From assembly GCA_944470555.2 (NCBI GenBank), contig OX104129.1, forward strand, positions 83,970,820-84,034,819: a DNA stretch of 64,000 bases. Reading direction: 5' to 3'. Under the pieces are notes generated by a model, which did not search any database, had not been told where the DNA came from, and worked only from the letters and a program-made list of their open reading frames with translations. Source of the stretch: Heterobilharzia americana. Lineage: Eukaryota; Platyhelminthes; Trematoda; Strigeidida; Schistosomatidae. Position 1 is the first letter of the stretch, and each line of letters starts with the position of its first letter. Positions 11,086 through 22,184 of this stretch are shown in pieces. The position numbers were made by a program, and so were the translations under genes.

Positions 11086-11520
11086 CTAATCTTTTTCAAC
11101 CTGAATCTACTACAGCTAACAATATAGGATCCAGCAGACGATGATTAGGCATGTGTAAACATTCCCCAATCAACTCAGTTGACCAAGGTTAACAGCCTCA
11201 TCAAGTCAACTAACTCTTTTGTCCATGACATGATGGCACCAATACACACGGCTTGTTCTACGAAGGGAACAGTGAGTGAGCAATTGAAGCCTTCGGAAGT
11301 CCTGCACTTTTAATGACCATGTTTCGGAACCATATAGTAGAAGAGAGTGACCCTGCGTACGCAATTGGATATCACGGTGGTGCACAGATGCCGTAAACTG
11401 GCGAAAGCCAATTAACTCTCCTTTGTCCATTTTGCCAGCCCTTCGACAGAGGCCGGTCAGACTTCCTAGTTAAGTGAAGTGGTCACCATGCTCAACCTTA
11501 TGTCTATCTGACGCCACCTA
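11086..11520 (-). mobile_element. Non-LTR family C fragment
   Basis: The minus-strand frame 11430-11206 encodes FRQFTASVHHRDIQLRTQG, then LLYGSETWSLKVQDFRRLQL and SRVYWCHHVMDKRVS. LLYGSETWxLK is the conserved block downstream of the RT domain in many non-LTR ORF2 proteins. It differs from families A and B. About 430 bp, 5'-truncated. Confidence 0.68.
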
Positions 11521-11921
11521 CCCAACACTTATAATTTCGGTAGATGGTGTCTGGTTGTGCCTAGCATAAGTCTTCTTCGCGACAGTTACACAACCATACT
11601 GACAAACTTCTTTCAGGCACAACAATATGTATCACAGAATCAAATACTTCAGGCAACATCTTGATCATCAAAATCACAAAAATGCATCTTTCTGACAAAT
11701 GGAAATAAGCGCGAAATTATCGCCTGGTTTCTTGTCACTTATCTCCAATCAGTTAACACTAGCCTGCCCCCAAACAACAAAACTTCGATATCCCCAGCTG
11801 ATAACAGATTATTCAAAATTTATCGCTTTGATAAAATGGCTCGTAGATTTTTTCTCTGAAACGAATTTCAACATAGAAAATTCAAGAAAACAAACTGTTC
11901 GGTCCCTCAAGGGGTCGTGAG

Positions 11922-12470
11922 TGCGCATTGGTGAGAAGTCCCATACTAGTCGCGCGAAACAGCTACTGTCCAGTGCTCCCACGTTTCCTTTATTACTCCT
12001 ACTGATGTCAGTCTACAATGAATAACAACTTCAAATATTTTCAAATCTCCACAACTCCATCAAAATTCAATTGAACTGGTGCTCATTGGTGACTAACTTC
12101 GAGAGATGATTCTCGAAGTTCCAATGAGAAGTCGTGACCAGTGTGGGCAAAGACTGATTGTCGTGAGGACAGTTACTCAACGATGACATTCGGTGTTGGG
12201 GGTGGGGCTATGTGATGAGCTAACAGAAGTTGGAAATATAGACGATTGGGTTCTGACCGAGTGACTGAATGTTGAGGTGCTGTCCATGGAACCTGAAGGT
12301 GATGGGTTCAATCCGTGGAGGGCGGGCGGTCGGATTTTTGGGTGCTCACTTCTGAGGAGTCTGATACTAGTGGGTTGGGATAGCTGTCCAGTGCTCTCGA
12401 GTTTCCATTGTTCCTCCAACTGATGTCAGTCTACAATGAATCACAACTTGAAATGAAGAGAAAAATATTC
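11922..12470 (+). repeat. R2 repeat, tail then full head (permuted)
   Basis: 11922-12145 is the hammerhead-to-tail part of one unit. 12146-12470 is the head, tRNA-like part and hammerhead region of the next, in the same orientation. The junction reads GTCGTGACCAGTG followed by the head GACTGATTG. The B box is GGTTCAATCC at about 12306. Both hammerheads are damaged (GTGAGAAG in the first; the CGAAA box lost in the second). It occupies the exon iv-v intron of the cadherin gene. Confidence 0.7.
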
Positions 12471-13309
12471 CAAATTCTTAGAAGAGAATCAGTCAGTTGC
12501 CTTTCTTACTCATCGTTTCTACTCACATTTTCTCATGGATATGATGATTTTTATTTAATAGACTAAAGAGGAGAAAAAATAATTTCTAGGTGATAAACAT
12601 TTAGATGGAAGAAAACTTTTGAACTATAATTATAAAAGTGTGAAATTAGGTAAAAATAATTTCATTAACTAGACAAAAGAGGAGAAGAGAAATAAGTCAA
12701 AGTTGAAATATCAACGAAAAAGCCTGTTGAAACTTTCGTCAAGAGAAAAGATGGGATGAAGAAAAAAGGAGTGAAAGAAAGAAGAAATCTACAGCTAAAT
12801 TTCTTTACATATGTTATACAAATAGCCAAGAAAGTATGGAGTGATGATGGATAAAAGGAATCAAGTTAAGTGAAGATCGATGGATAGATATGCAAAACAG
12901 TTTTGTATTGCTGTTCGCCTTTTTCAAAATTCAGAAATCCCACTTTATTTCATTCAATTGAACAATGAACTTCATATGTCTGTATAAAAAGATTGCTTAA
13001 TTCGACATCATTTTCAATTAGGTTAACTTTCACTCAATAGATACATATAGTGTCTAAAAGTGACATAGTAGTATACAAATGTGTTGTACATGGTTACTTG
13101 ATTTCCATTAAGAGGAGAAACAACTGCACATTTGGCTGAATTATATGTAGAGTTTATACGTCGTATCATATCGTATCCCACATAGTAGACAGACAAGACA
13201 TATTTCATGAAGGCAGACGAGGGATTGGAGAAATTTGAAGCCAGTATTCACGTTGATTTCACAGGTAATAGCGCAGCAGAGATCCCGAAACGTTGACCAT
13301 CAGTATAGA
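12471..13309. other. No recognised feature
   Basis: Purine-rich and AT-rich intron sequence. The only open frames are short and have no family resemblance. Confidence 0.5.
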
Positions 13310-13450
13310 ATAAGAAGATATTGTTCTCTGAGAAGCTACAGATCAGTTTCTCTAGTCTGCGATTAGTTCCATCGTATATTGAGAACAATTTACCTTCTTG
13401 GCCTACCTCAGTGTATGTCTATAAATTTACTCAGTCATTTCAAGGTAGTT
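13310..13450 (+). pseudogene. Short PLE linker fragment
   Basis: This stretch matches 58565-58700 by eye (LQISFSS-like, then the CVYKFT-like start of the GIY-YIG domain), including the shared phrase around CTACAGATCAGTTTCTCTAG. It is a small remnant of a Penelope-like element just upstream of the non-LTR family A copy at 13490-14822. Confidence 0.5.
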
Positions 13451-13489
13451 TCAAACCACTATTGTAGAAGGTATGGAAGGAAAGAAAGG

Positions 13490-14822
13490 TACCTGCTGGT
13501 GGATTGGAAGAACGGCTACCTTGTCAAACCCGCAAAAAGGGCGACCTAAGTCTTTCCAATAACTCGCGAGGAATCATGCCTTACCTCAACTTCACTGACT
13601 TTGGGAAGACCTATGACAGCGTCGACCGAGAAGCAATTTGGCAACTCGTTTAACACTACGGAATACCATGAACCTTTATCAATCTCATTCAACAAGTATA
13701 TGAAGACGCCACATGCCAAGTAATTCACAATGGAAAGCTCAAGACTCCTTTGAGGTGAAGACAGGAGTAAGACAAGGTTAACGCATACTGTCACCGATGA
13801 TAATCCTGATTATGGAAGACTGGATCATGCAGCAAACAGTGAGAAGCGCGAAGATGGGGATACGCTGAACCAGGCAAACGATCCTAGAAGATTTGTATTT
13901 CGCCACTAACGATTTATGTTTAATGTCACACAAACTTGAAGATCTCAAGGCGAAAACTAGCAAGTTGACAGGAGAGGCGAGGCGAATCAGTGAAGGAAGA
14001 CAGGACTTCAACTGAATGCAGAGAATTCAGAGGTGATGAAGCTACTCAACCAACAATAACAACAGCGACAACAACAAATGCAAATCACCATCAACGAGAG
14101 AAACTCAAAGGTAGTTGCCTCTTTCACATACCATCGAGGCAGCACTGCTTCAACTACACGTCGCGGCACAGACCAGCACGTCAAAGCCAACCAGGATAAG
14201 AAAAGCAAGACAGGCGTTCATTAACCTGAAACCAGTGTGGAGATCTTCACTACACTCCACTCCACTCCACTCAGCATAAAGCGTCAACAACATCCAGATT
14301 TTCAACACCAACGTCAGTCAAGTCAGTACTCCCATGTGATGGTTGAGACACTTGGCGCATTATGAACAGCATTTCCAACAAACTACACACATTCTTCAAC
14401 AAATGCCACCTACGCTCACTCAATACTGACACTGAAGCTGAGATGGAGAGAAGAATAAGAATAAGCAACAAGGAACAAGGAACTCACTGTGACTGGTGAC
14501 GAACCAACGAAATAAGAACTTATCACTCGAAAAATATGGAGGGCGAGAAAGTGGAGATGGATTGTGCATGCGCTGAGATGACCATTTGGGGACATCACGT
14601 GTCAGGCCAGGCACTTGAATGGAAGCCAGATGGTAAACGACGAGTTGGGTGTCGGAGGAGATGGTTCTATGGAGGAGATGGTGTGAGGAATTAGTGAGAG
14701 CTACTGGTGAGTCATGGAGCTAGATTTAAGAGATTGCAGAGAAGAGAGTGGAATGGCGACGTGCTACTGGAGCCATATGTTCTATTAAGAACTTAAGGGA
14801 CAAATAATAATAATAATAATAA
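13490..14822 (+). mobile_element. Non-LTR family A copy, RT to (ATA)n tail
   Basis: The plus-strand reading has FTDFGKTYDSVDREAIWQLV (RT motif A region), then HYGIP, INLIQQVYEDATCQVIHNGKL, and in shifted frames motif C and the C-terminal GRPR/WRR region. Its end at 14803-14822 is an ATA-triplet tail. Many stops and indels. It is among the longest family A copies here and lies in the intron between exons iv and v of the cadherin gene. Confidence 0.78.
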
Positions 14823-14984
14823 TAATTAGAAGCGACGGGATAGATGAACATGGACATGGTCAATTAGTGAGGAATGAAAACTGTGTTCAGTAGATAAATT
14901 TTGCTTAGGTAACCTTGTTTTTGTTTACTACAGGTGAGTATGTAAGTTTAAAACAGTAAGACGTTTCATACAGCCAACACTCCA

Positions 14985-15305
14985 ACTCCAATGACAAGTC
15001 GTGACCGGTGGAGTCATGCCTGATGGCCGTGAGGATAAATACTCAACGATGACATTGGGTGGCGGTTTGCGCTATATATCGTGAGCTAACAGAAGTTGGA
15101 AATATGGAGCATTGGATTCTGACCCAGTGGCTCAATGGTAACGCGCTGGTCGCGGAACCTGAAGGTGGCGGGTTCGATCCCTGCTGGTGGGGTCGTGGGT
15201 GCGCACTGCTGAGGAGTCCCATACTAGGATGAAACAGCTGTCCAGTGCTCCCAGGTTTCCTTTGTTCCTCCAACTGATGTCAGTCTTCGATGAATAACAA
15301 CTTGA
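14985..15305 (+). repeat. R2 repeat with intact hammerhead
   Basis: Starts with the last 20 or so bases of a unit (ATGACAAGTCGTGACC), followed directly by a head (GCCTGATGGCC), then the tRNA-like part with A box TGGCTCAATGG (about 15126) and B box GGTTCGATCCC (about 15171-15181), and the hammerhead. It ends at the conserved GATGTCAGTC...AACAACTTG segment. By eye nearly identical to the copies at 6000-6300 and 48370-48660, so young. Confidence 0.8.
15203..15248 (+). ncRNA. R2 hammerhead ribozyme motif
   Basis: Stem I GCACTG (15203-15208) with CAGTGC (15243-15248). CTGAGGAG is at 15209-15216, stem II GTCC/GGAT (last pair G-U), GAAA at 15231-15234, stem III ACA/TGT with a 2-nt loop, cleavage after C15242 (GTC). 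The catalytic core is intact. The very short stem III is typical of type I hammerheads that work best as dimers. Confidence 0.75.
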
Positions 15306-15645
15306 ACTACAAGAATCAAATAGTTGACATTATGTCGAGGGAGGGATAGGTAAATGTTTCTATTAAAAGAGATTGACACATACTTAAAACACTAACACGG
15401 TATGGTTATTCGAACGTCTGTTATAATTCAAAGAAGTACGTTTTAAAACCAACCTATATACTTAACCCAATTCAATCTTTAGAGAAAACTAGTTTACACA
15501 ACTGATGGATGATATATAAAAGGATGAAGAGTATTCAGGATATTCAGAGAATCTTGGTGTTTGTTAGCCAATGATAACTTAACACACTTTATCAATTTTA
15601 CGTCTATAAATATAAAATAAAATTAGAGAAAAAAAAACAACCTAC

Positions 15646-15833
15646 TTCTGCCTTAATTCTCTATCGAATATAACATTTGTATAAATACTTCCATCCAATT
15701 GATTAATACTGAAATATTCATTGATATCAATGCTAAGTCGATATTCAATCTCAGAATTCTTTTCACTGTCTACATCTGTTGCAATCACCTTGTTTACAAA
15801 AGTATTCACTGGACTATTTTCTTGTACTACAAA
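15646..15833 (-). CDS. Protocadherin-like gene, exon iv
   Basis: A 188-nt exon on the minus strand, behind a strong polypyrimidine tract ending CAG and before a GTAGGT donor. It encodes FVVQENSPVNTFVNKVIATD, then VDSEKNSEIEYRLS, and DGSIYTNVIFDRELRQ with two bases left over (phase 2). The order VQENSP, ATDVDS, EIEYRLS and FDREL is the canonical body of a cadherin EC repeat. The two spare bases (AA) plus the first base of the exon at 4306 give Asn, so the protein reads ELRQ-N-YRFQVYASDHG across an 11.3-kb intron. Nothing else need be spliced between them. Confidence 0.9.
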
Positions 15834-16089
15834 CTGAAAAAAAAAAACAACAAAACAAAATTGAAAATAAAAGTGGAGGATGTTTCAAGGTCGGCACTAC
15901 CAATATTCTCTCAGTGATACTCGAAATCTAGAGGGTGTTTATTGTTCCAATATGGTCGTGCCCACAAAGCTGAACCCTCATTGGTCGTTAATTATATTTA
16001 TCTATATATGGAATCAGTGTTTCTCAAGGTCATCTAGAAATGTATATATTCAGCATCGCTGTCACCTCTATTGACTATGATTACTATTT

Positions 16090-16600
16090 ATTGACAAACT
16101 TGTTATTCTCCGTTGTTTTATTGAATCGAATTGTTCAACCTCTATTGGCATATGGGCTTCTATAAGGATGCCTCGAGATTATATTATTATTATTAGTCTT
16201 TTGGGTTCCTAGTGGAACACAGGCTTCAGTAGCACGTCTCCAGTGACCTCTGTTCTCTGAGATCTTTCGAACCTGGTTCCACGACAGCCCAGAAGCTCTC
16301 ATTTCCTCCTCGCACCATCTCCTCCATGTCACCCTCACCACGGACGTCCAACTCGTCGCTCCCCATGAGGATTCCACTCGAGTACCTGGCCTGACGCGTT
16401 ATGTCCCCAGTTGGCCTTCTCAGTGCATGCCCAATCCATCTCCACTTCCTCCTGCATATTTGTTGTGTGATAGGTTCTTGGTTGGTTCGTTCCCAGAGCT
16501 CCTGGCCATCTGATCTTCACTAGCGAGCTGTCTCGAGATTGCCTGAGTGTTAATTGTGATAATTTGGTTGGCTGTGACTAGCCAATAAAGGTAGAACAAT
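16090..16600 (-). repeat. R1 repeat tail split by a family A insertion
   Basis: Minus R1 tail phrases (CTATTGGCATATGGGC, GATGCCTCGAGATT) up to 16180 and again from 16532 (CTCGAGATTGCCTGAGTGTT), separated by the 351-bp family A copy. No hammerhead core is kept. Confidence 0.6.
16181..16531 (-). mobile_element. Non-LTR family A, short copy with 9-bp target duplication
   Basis: A 351-bp 5'-truncated copy starting with the (TAT)n tail and ending near the segment for [20 protein letters not shown] is present exactly on both sides (16172-16180 and 16532-16540) and reads as a target-site duplication. The interrupted host sequence is an R1-type repeat tail, so the order of insertions is clear. Confidence 0.78.
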
Positions 16601-16689
16601 TCGATGCAACAAAACAACGGAGAACAACAAGTATATGAACAAAAAGCAATAACCACTACCCATTGTGCAAGGAGTTGTTATCGTTACTC

Positions 16690-16845
16690 CATGGCATACT
16701 GAATAATGCCTAGGCGTTTGATGCGATGTGTGCGAGGTTTGAGTCCTTGTGAGAACAACATCACTCGGGTGCAGGTACATCCATCTAACGAGTCCCAAGT
16801 AGGACGAAACGGGTATCCTGGATTCTTCTGCTAGCCACAACCAAC
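16690..16845 (+). repeat. R1 repeat with mutated hammerhead
   Basis: A B-box-like GGTTTGAGTCC (about 16737), then ACAACATCACTC, and a hammerhead at about 16773-16836 with CTAACGAG in place of CTGANGAG, GTCCC/GGAC stem II, CGAAA and CCTGGATTC. The catalytic G is lost, so it is probably inactive. Confidence 0.7.
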
Positions 16846-17044
16846 CGAATGTATTGACTATTGTTGAGACAGTAAAAGCTCTCTGTCAACGACCTTTCTT
16901 CTCATCATGTCTTTGCGTGTTGGTGAAATTCTTGTTGCGGTGGTTGACGTTCTTACTTGCATTAGAGTTGATTCGTATACACGTTAGGTTCCTATCCTTC
17001 ATAGTCTGATAGGCGCATATCACTCTTAGACTGTTACGTTGTAA

Positions 17045-17340
17045 TACTAGTCATAGAAGCAGCCATCATCCAGTGATATCCGCCAGTATTTTTCACCCTG
17101 TCGGACTTTGTTGACTCGAAAGGTTGTCGGACTATATCGTGAAGTGACAGAAGCAGGTAAGTATAGACTGCTGGATTCAAATCCAGTGTCTCGGTGGTAA
17201 TGACCTCGTCACAAACCGTGACCTTCCACCTTTCAATCTCTGGCAGAGTCAAGGAACACGCTATTGAAGAGTCCTACACTGGGACGAATATTCTGCCCAG
17301 CATTTATAAGTTCTAAGTGATTCCCCAATTGATGTCAATC
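17045..17340 (+). repeat. Old, diverged R2 repeat
   Basis: Recognised by the ordered R2 phrases: GACTTTGTTGACTC, TATATCGTGAAGTGACAGAAG, ATGACCTCGTCACAAACCGTG (tRNA-like region), AGTCAAGGAACACGCTATTG (hammerhead left side, 'ATTGAAGAGTCC...GGACGAA'), and GATGTCAATCTA. A family A copy follows at once. The hammerhead core is damaged. Confidence 0.58.
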
Positions 17341-18140
17341 TATTATTATTATTTGTCCCTTGGCTCCCTTGTCGAACATAGGGCTTCAATAGCACATCTC
17401 CATCCCCCACTCTCTTCTCTGCAATCTCTTAAATCTAGCTCCATGACTCACCAGTAGCTCTCACTAATTCCTCACACCATCTCCTCCATGGAACCATCTC
17501 CTCCGACACCCAACTCGTCATTTACCATCTGGCTTCCATTCAAGTGCCTGGCTTGACACGTGATGTCCCCAAATGGTCATCTCAGCGCATGCCCAATCCA
17601 TCTCCACTTTCTCACCCTCCATATTTGTAGAGTGATAAGTTCTTATTTCGTTGGTTCGTCACCAGCCACGGTGAGTTCCTTGTTCCTTGTTGCTTATTCT
17701 TATTCTTCTCGCCATCTCAGCTTCATTGTCAGTATTGAGTGAGCGTAGGTGGCGGCATTTGTTGAAGAATATGTGTAGTTTATTGGAAATGCTGTTCATA
17801 ATGCGCCAAGTGTCTCAACCATCACATGGGAGTACTGACTTGACTGACGTTGGTGTTGAAAATCTGGATGTTGTTGACACTTTATGCTGAGTGGAGTGGA
17901 GTGGAGTGGAGTGGAGAAGATCTCCACACTGCTTTCAGATTAATGAACGCCTGTCTTGCTTTTCTTATCCTGGTTGGCTTTGACGTGCTGGTCTGTGCCG
18001 CGACGTGTAGTTGAAGCAGTGCTGCCTCGATGGTATGTGAAAGAGGCAACTTCCTTTGAGTTTCTCTCGTTGATGGTGATTGTTGCTTGCTGTTGTTATT
18101 GATGGTGGTGGCGTTGGTTGGCTATCTTCATCACTTCTAT
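17341..18140 (-). mobile_element. Non-LTR family A copy
   Basis: Starts with (TAT)n and TGTCCCTTGG, the family 3' end on the minus strand, and reaches the region coding SFTYHRG and INNNSKQQ-like residues. It contains the (GGAGT)n minisatellite (about 17891-17917) that encodes STPLHSTPL on the minus strand. 5'-truncated; frames broken. Confidence 0.78.
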
Positions 18141-18663
18141 GACTTCGGTTAAAACATTAAATTTTCATAATGTCAGTGTTTGTTTATGGGGAAATGAAGA
18201 GTAACAGGTTGCACCAGATAGACACAAGTGACTTAAGAAAGACACGCTTCAATGTGTCAATATCTCAAGTGATTTAGGTGTACAAACATAATCACAAGAT
18301 TTCTGAATAAACTTTTTTGCTACTGAAAAATGATTGAAAGCCTTCCACAGCACCATTTGTTTAAATCGTTAAACAAATGCATTGAATAATTTTGAAATAT
18401 CCACCTGTTGAACACTGATCAATTGAAGAATAAAACTGTTTGACTGCGATACAAGTTAGTTTAAATTGTCAGTCTTTTTATGACTTCTTACTTGTCTAAG
18501 AGGAAGTGGTGTAATGTATAAAAGACTTCTTAATTAGATGTATATTGAATAATTTACCAAAAGCTGAATGAATTTTTTTACAGTATTGTATTAACAAAAT
18601 TTAATCGAACATATGTCATGCTTTCATATGTACCTCATGTTATTAGATTATAGCTGGATATAG

Positions 18664-19060
18664 TGATGTCTGTTTGGTGCTTAGCAAGGGAATCCAAGAT
18701 GCGCGTTTCGTCCTTTATGGGACTCGTCAGATTGATATGTCTGCCCATGAGTAGTGATATTGTTTCCACTGAGACATGAACCCATTATACATCTTTTCAA
18801 ACGCCAAAGTGTTATCCACTAGGCTAATGGGGTACGAGAGACAATAATATCAGTCTCAGAGGGGACGACATCACTCACTTAGCTGTAAGTACATCAAGCT
18901 GATGAGTCCCGGATCGGACGAAACGTGCGTCCTGGATTCACCTGCTAGCCATCCAACATACATCAACATAATTACTAATCAGGCAGCATTAGGGCATCGG
19001 CATAACAGCCCATCTGCTAACAGAGGTCGAGCAACTTGAGCCAGTATCGTAACGGGAGAT
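18664..19060. repeat. R1 repeat with hammerheads on both strands
   Basis: A minus-strand hammerhead (about 18744-18676) has CTGACGAG, TCCC/GGA and CGAAA. A tRNA-like part on the minus strand (about 18845-18770; A box TAGCCTAGTGG, B box GGGTTCATGTC) follows, then a plus-strand hammerhead (18888-18950) and an R1 tail to about 19060 (CCATCTGCTAACAGAGGTCG). Confidence 0.78.
18888..18950 (+). ncRNA. R1 hammerhead ribozyme
   Basis: CTGATGAG is at 18899-18906, stem II GTCC/GGAC, CGAAA at 18919-18923, stem III ACG/CGT with a TG loop, and cleavage triplet GTC ending at 18931. Stem I (CATCAAG with CTGGATT) has one mismatch. The core is complete. Confidence 0.78.
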
Positions 19061-20169
19061 AGTTGAAAAAATGTTCAACTGTCAGAGGGGTGATCATGTC
19101 AACTGTATAAAGTGTAAGTTAACCAATCAATTCATTTCGAAGGTCTGTGTCGAATCTATTGATTTCTTCAGGTATCTACGAAAGCACTGAAAACCTGAGT
19201 GGACTGAGCAGACACTTCTTCTTAGTTTCAAACTGTTCATTATGGTCCAGTTCCTTCCATTATGAACAGTTGAATTTGAGTGATCTCTTCAAACCTGACT
19301 AACTTTGAAGACGTTTTCATCTTCAAAAATTCCTAGGACTCTATCAATGTTCGCTTTTTTCAATGCATATCAACCTATTTTAGGAATGCGCTGCATAATT
19401 TGCTGGTAATTTAACTGCCGAAATCCTTTGGAGTGATAGTTGTGTTATTTGGCTACTCGTGATTTTCACCATCTGACGTTTTTTTCTACTGCTTCTCCAG
19501 TATTCCTTGGCCTGATGCAATATAGGCATGGTATCAACGTTACAGAATTCAGTGTTCTGCTCCAAATTGGAAATAATAACAGCTGGTGGGTAACTTGGTA
19601 TACACTGATCAAATTAAGGGTAGTATAGTGTAATCCTGATCGAACTTGTTCTATAAGTATCCTTTTTTTCCCTCGTGGTCTTGAGGATTTTAACCCATCC
19701 ATCAGTGAAGTTATTGTCTGAAGCTTTTCTCAGTTTATCAGCCATTGAAGGAGATGGTACATTGGACAAGTGTCTAATCTTCCTTCTATACCTGTTAGCA
19801 TTGGGCTTAAAATTGTTTCCTGTGGTTATATTTTCAACCCATTGAAAATTTTCCAATCAGTATTCGTCGGTTTTTGCGAATAGTTTATCAACATGGCTAA
19901 GATTGTGGTGTTGATGATGATAGACACCATAATCATTGTTAGTATTTCAATCAACATTCACCACAGTGAAGCTGTTATTCTTGTCTTCATTCTGATCAAA
20001 ATGAAGCGTAGTTTGAATAGCACTTTTCTTCGAACGACTTAGCTTAATAGAAATCTCAATACACAAACACCCACGCTTATTTTTGCTTCATTGAAATGTA
20101 TTCGGTTGACCAATTAAAAATTAGGAATTTCCTGTCATTCTATTGGCTAGTTTTAAGTCGTATGACTCA

Positions 20170-20170
<1 letters not shown>
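19061..20170. other. Unassigned; possible decayed coding remnant
   Basis: Overlapping minus frames at 19856-19614, 19702-19466 and 19565-19380 are open for 60-80 codons each. One reads DKLRKASDNNFTDGWVKILK, loosely like PLE C-termini (VKIL), but no GIY-YIG is visible. I cannot assign it. Confidence 0.3.

Positions 20171-20205
<35 letters not shown>
20171..20205 (+). repeat. (TA)n microsatellite
   Basis: About 17 TA units, directly left of the R1 repeat at 20205-20400. Confidence 0.95.
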
Positions 20206-20208
<3 letters not shown>

Positions 20209-20400
20209 CAGGTGAGCTCCTATGCCGATCCACGATGCACGTTTCGTTCTATTTACGACTCATTGTCTAGATGTGCCTGCTTTGGCGTTTGAAGAGATGA
20301 GCAGTGCCTTTGAGTATCATTGGGAACAACATCAACCACTTACAGGCAGGTAAATCCAGCTGACGAGCTTCAGATAAATCGAAAGTTTGCCAGTCATCAC
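20205..20400. repeat. R1 repeat, degenerate two-strand hammerheads
   Basis: Minus remnant at 20283-20219 (ACAATGAG core, CGAAACGTGCATC). Plus remnant at about 20351-20390 with CTGACGAG (20360-20367) and CGAAA (20380-20384) but no stem I 3' strand. Directly right of a (TA)n run. Confidence 0.65.
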
Positions 20401-20927
20401 TAGGGAACTCAAACCAGTGCCTTTCGCATTACCTTCCAGGCGTTGTATGAAACTAACCTCAAAATTCAACTGCTAACCATCTTTCAACTTGACCTTATTC
20501 AATGACTACGTTTTTCAGTTGTTATGAGAAATGAGTGATTCGTAACTGTCTATTTATCTTTACCACACTTTTTGTTCATCTGAAAGTAATTTGAACTTAT
20601 TCGAAGAGAAATAGTACGTGATTGGTTGTTAGCTGGATTGTCTAGAGATTCGCTGATTGGTTCTTCTTATTCAGCTTAATTTAAATCTACGCGTGAGTAG
20701 CCAATCAAATAGCTGGTCTGATATTATTAGATAGATAACTTTATAAGACTCATTTACATGATAATCAGGAGAAATGAAGACTTAGTGAATAATCAGGCCT
20801 TTAGACTCAATCGATAAACCAAACGAAACGTCACCGAGATGCCATTGGTTCGAAAGCAATGGTGGTTCAGGCTTTTATTTCACTTCAAATGAAATAAACT
20901 TTGTTAATCAATACTATTTCTGCTTAC

Positions 20928-21038
20928 ATTGTAATAATCTCGTGAAAACACTGGTGGATTATCGTTTACATCTTGAACAAACACCTTGATCACATGACTG
21001 GAGGTAAGACTTGGTTCACCGTTATCGATGCAGACGAT
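20928..21038 (-). CDS. Protocadherin-like gene, exon iii (short)
   Basis: A 111-nt, 37-codon exon too short for ordinary ORF searches. The acceptor reads ATTTTATAG and the donor GTAAGC. It encodes IVCIDNGEPSL, then a Ser/Val stretch, and the linker DVNDNPPVFSRDYYN. That is the end of one cadherin repeat, the Ca-binding DxNDNxP linker and the start of the next. Both ends are in phase 0. It joins exon iv as RDYYN-FVVQENSP, the usual start of an EC domain (FxxxxYxxxVxEN). The splice sites and the domain continuity agree, so the exon call is strong despite its size. Confidence 0.88.
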
Positions 21039-21262
21039 CTATAAAATTATGAGAAAGAAGAGGAATATTATTATTATATGGAAAAAAGTCTACTTGAAAT
21101 TAAAACTCTTGAAAAATCAATCGAATATTCTTGGAGTACATCATACACAAACAAGGTTATTTTGGAGTACTTGGCTTTCAGAAATATACCACACATGTCC
21201 AACTGTAGATTGCGTCAGCCAATGTGGCAACCAAGCTAGGAAGCTTAGCATTGTGGTGCACA

Positions 21263-21575
21263 TTAGTAGATGTTAATTGGTTGGAGGCAATTGCCAGGAA
21301 GCCCTGTACCTAAGTTTCTCCCGTTTTGGCACTCATCAGCAAGACGTATCTGCAATTTCGACGGAACTGATGTCCAGCCTGAGATTCCAACCCGCGTCAC
21401 CAAGTGTTGTAATCAGCGAATTTACCACTGAGCTATTCGGGCCGCGATTGACCTCCTGTAGGATTGGCTTACATGTATTGTTTGGTCACGGGAGTGCAAT
21501 CAACTTCATGTTGTCTAGTCTTGAGTGCAGACCGAATTCTATCGATCATATTTGCTATGTGGTAAACAGAACATT
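21263..21575 (-). repeat. R3 tRNA-like repeat with hammerhead-like core
   Basis: Minus copy. The tRNA-like part has A box TAGCTCAGTGG (about 21434-21424) and a B-box-like GGGTTGGAATC (about 21396-21386). Downstream is a hammerhead-like motif (see separate entry). The 5' part includes CTAGACAACATGAAGTTG. It lies between cadherin exons iii and ii. Confidence 0.68.
21294..21355 (-). ncRNA. R3 hammerhead-like motif
   Basis: Minus strand. CTGATGAG is at 21339-21332 and GAAA follows stem II. Stem I GTCTTG with CAGGGC gives six pairs with two G-U. Stem III ACT/GGT has a 2-nt loop. The cleavage triplet is GTA. Stem II is poor: TGCC against GGGA, with the usual closing C before GAAA absent. It looks like a once-functional type I hammerhead. 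Confidence 0.5.
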
Positions 21576-22184
21576 ATTGAGATGCTGTTTAAAACTTGGA
21601 CTTTTGAAGCTGTGTATCTACATGTGAGTATCACTCGAAACTTCAGAATTTTCATTAGACATCATTAGACTAACAGTGAATTCGATAACCCCTGGGGTTA
21701 TCTCCACGATCGACAGTCTGACCTACAAAGTATGACTTCAAGAGCTGAACCACCTTATCTTATTATTGTATCTCAGATAGGGAGGAGAGGTAATTATTTT
21801 TAGATAGAATTTTAAGGAAACACTTTCAATCTGACCTCTCTTCGCTTTTGTGTTCATTCAGGTTGAAATATCGCAAAGGAAATAGCAGGAGAGTACGAAA
21901 CCAAATGATAAATGTCTTCTTTATAAAGTACTGGTTTCCGCATCAAGTTATCTGCTCCTGACACCGAATGGCTCATCCGATCACAGAGATCTACAGAAAA
22001 ATGACCCATCCCGTCTCATAACCATTAGGCCACACTGTAAAAATCTCATAGTATCCATGAGTTAAATTATTCTATTTGAATCTGATGAATATAAACAAAG
22101 TAAGTACTGATTTCAGTAGTGTTAGGTAATAAGGTCCAATTTGTAAATTTGCGGTATCGTCATTCATATCTGTTGAATCGGTTA

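Noticed and set aside
19380..19856. Possible unknown host exon on the minus strand
   Set aside because: Overlapping short frames without splice sites or a recognisable family; may be old retroelement.
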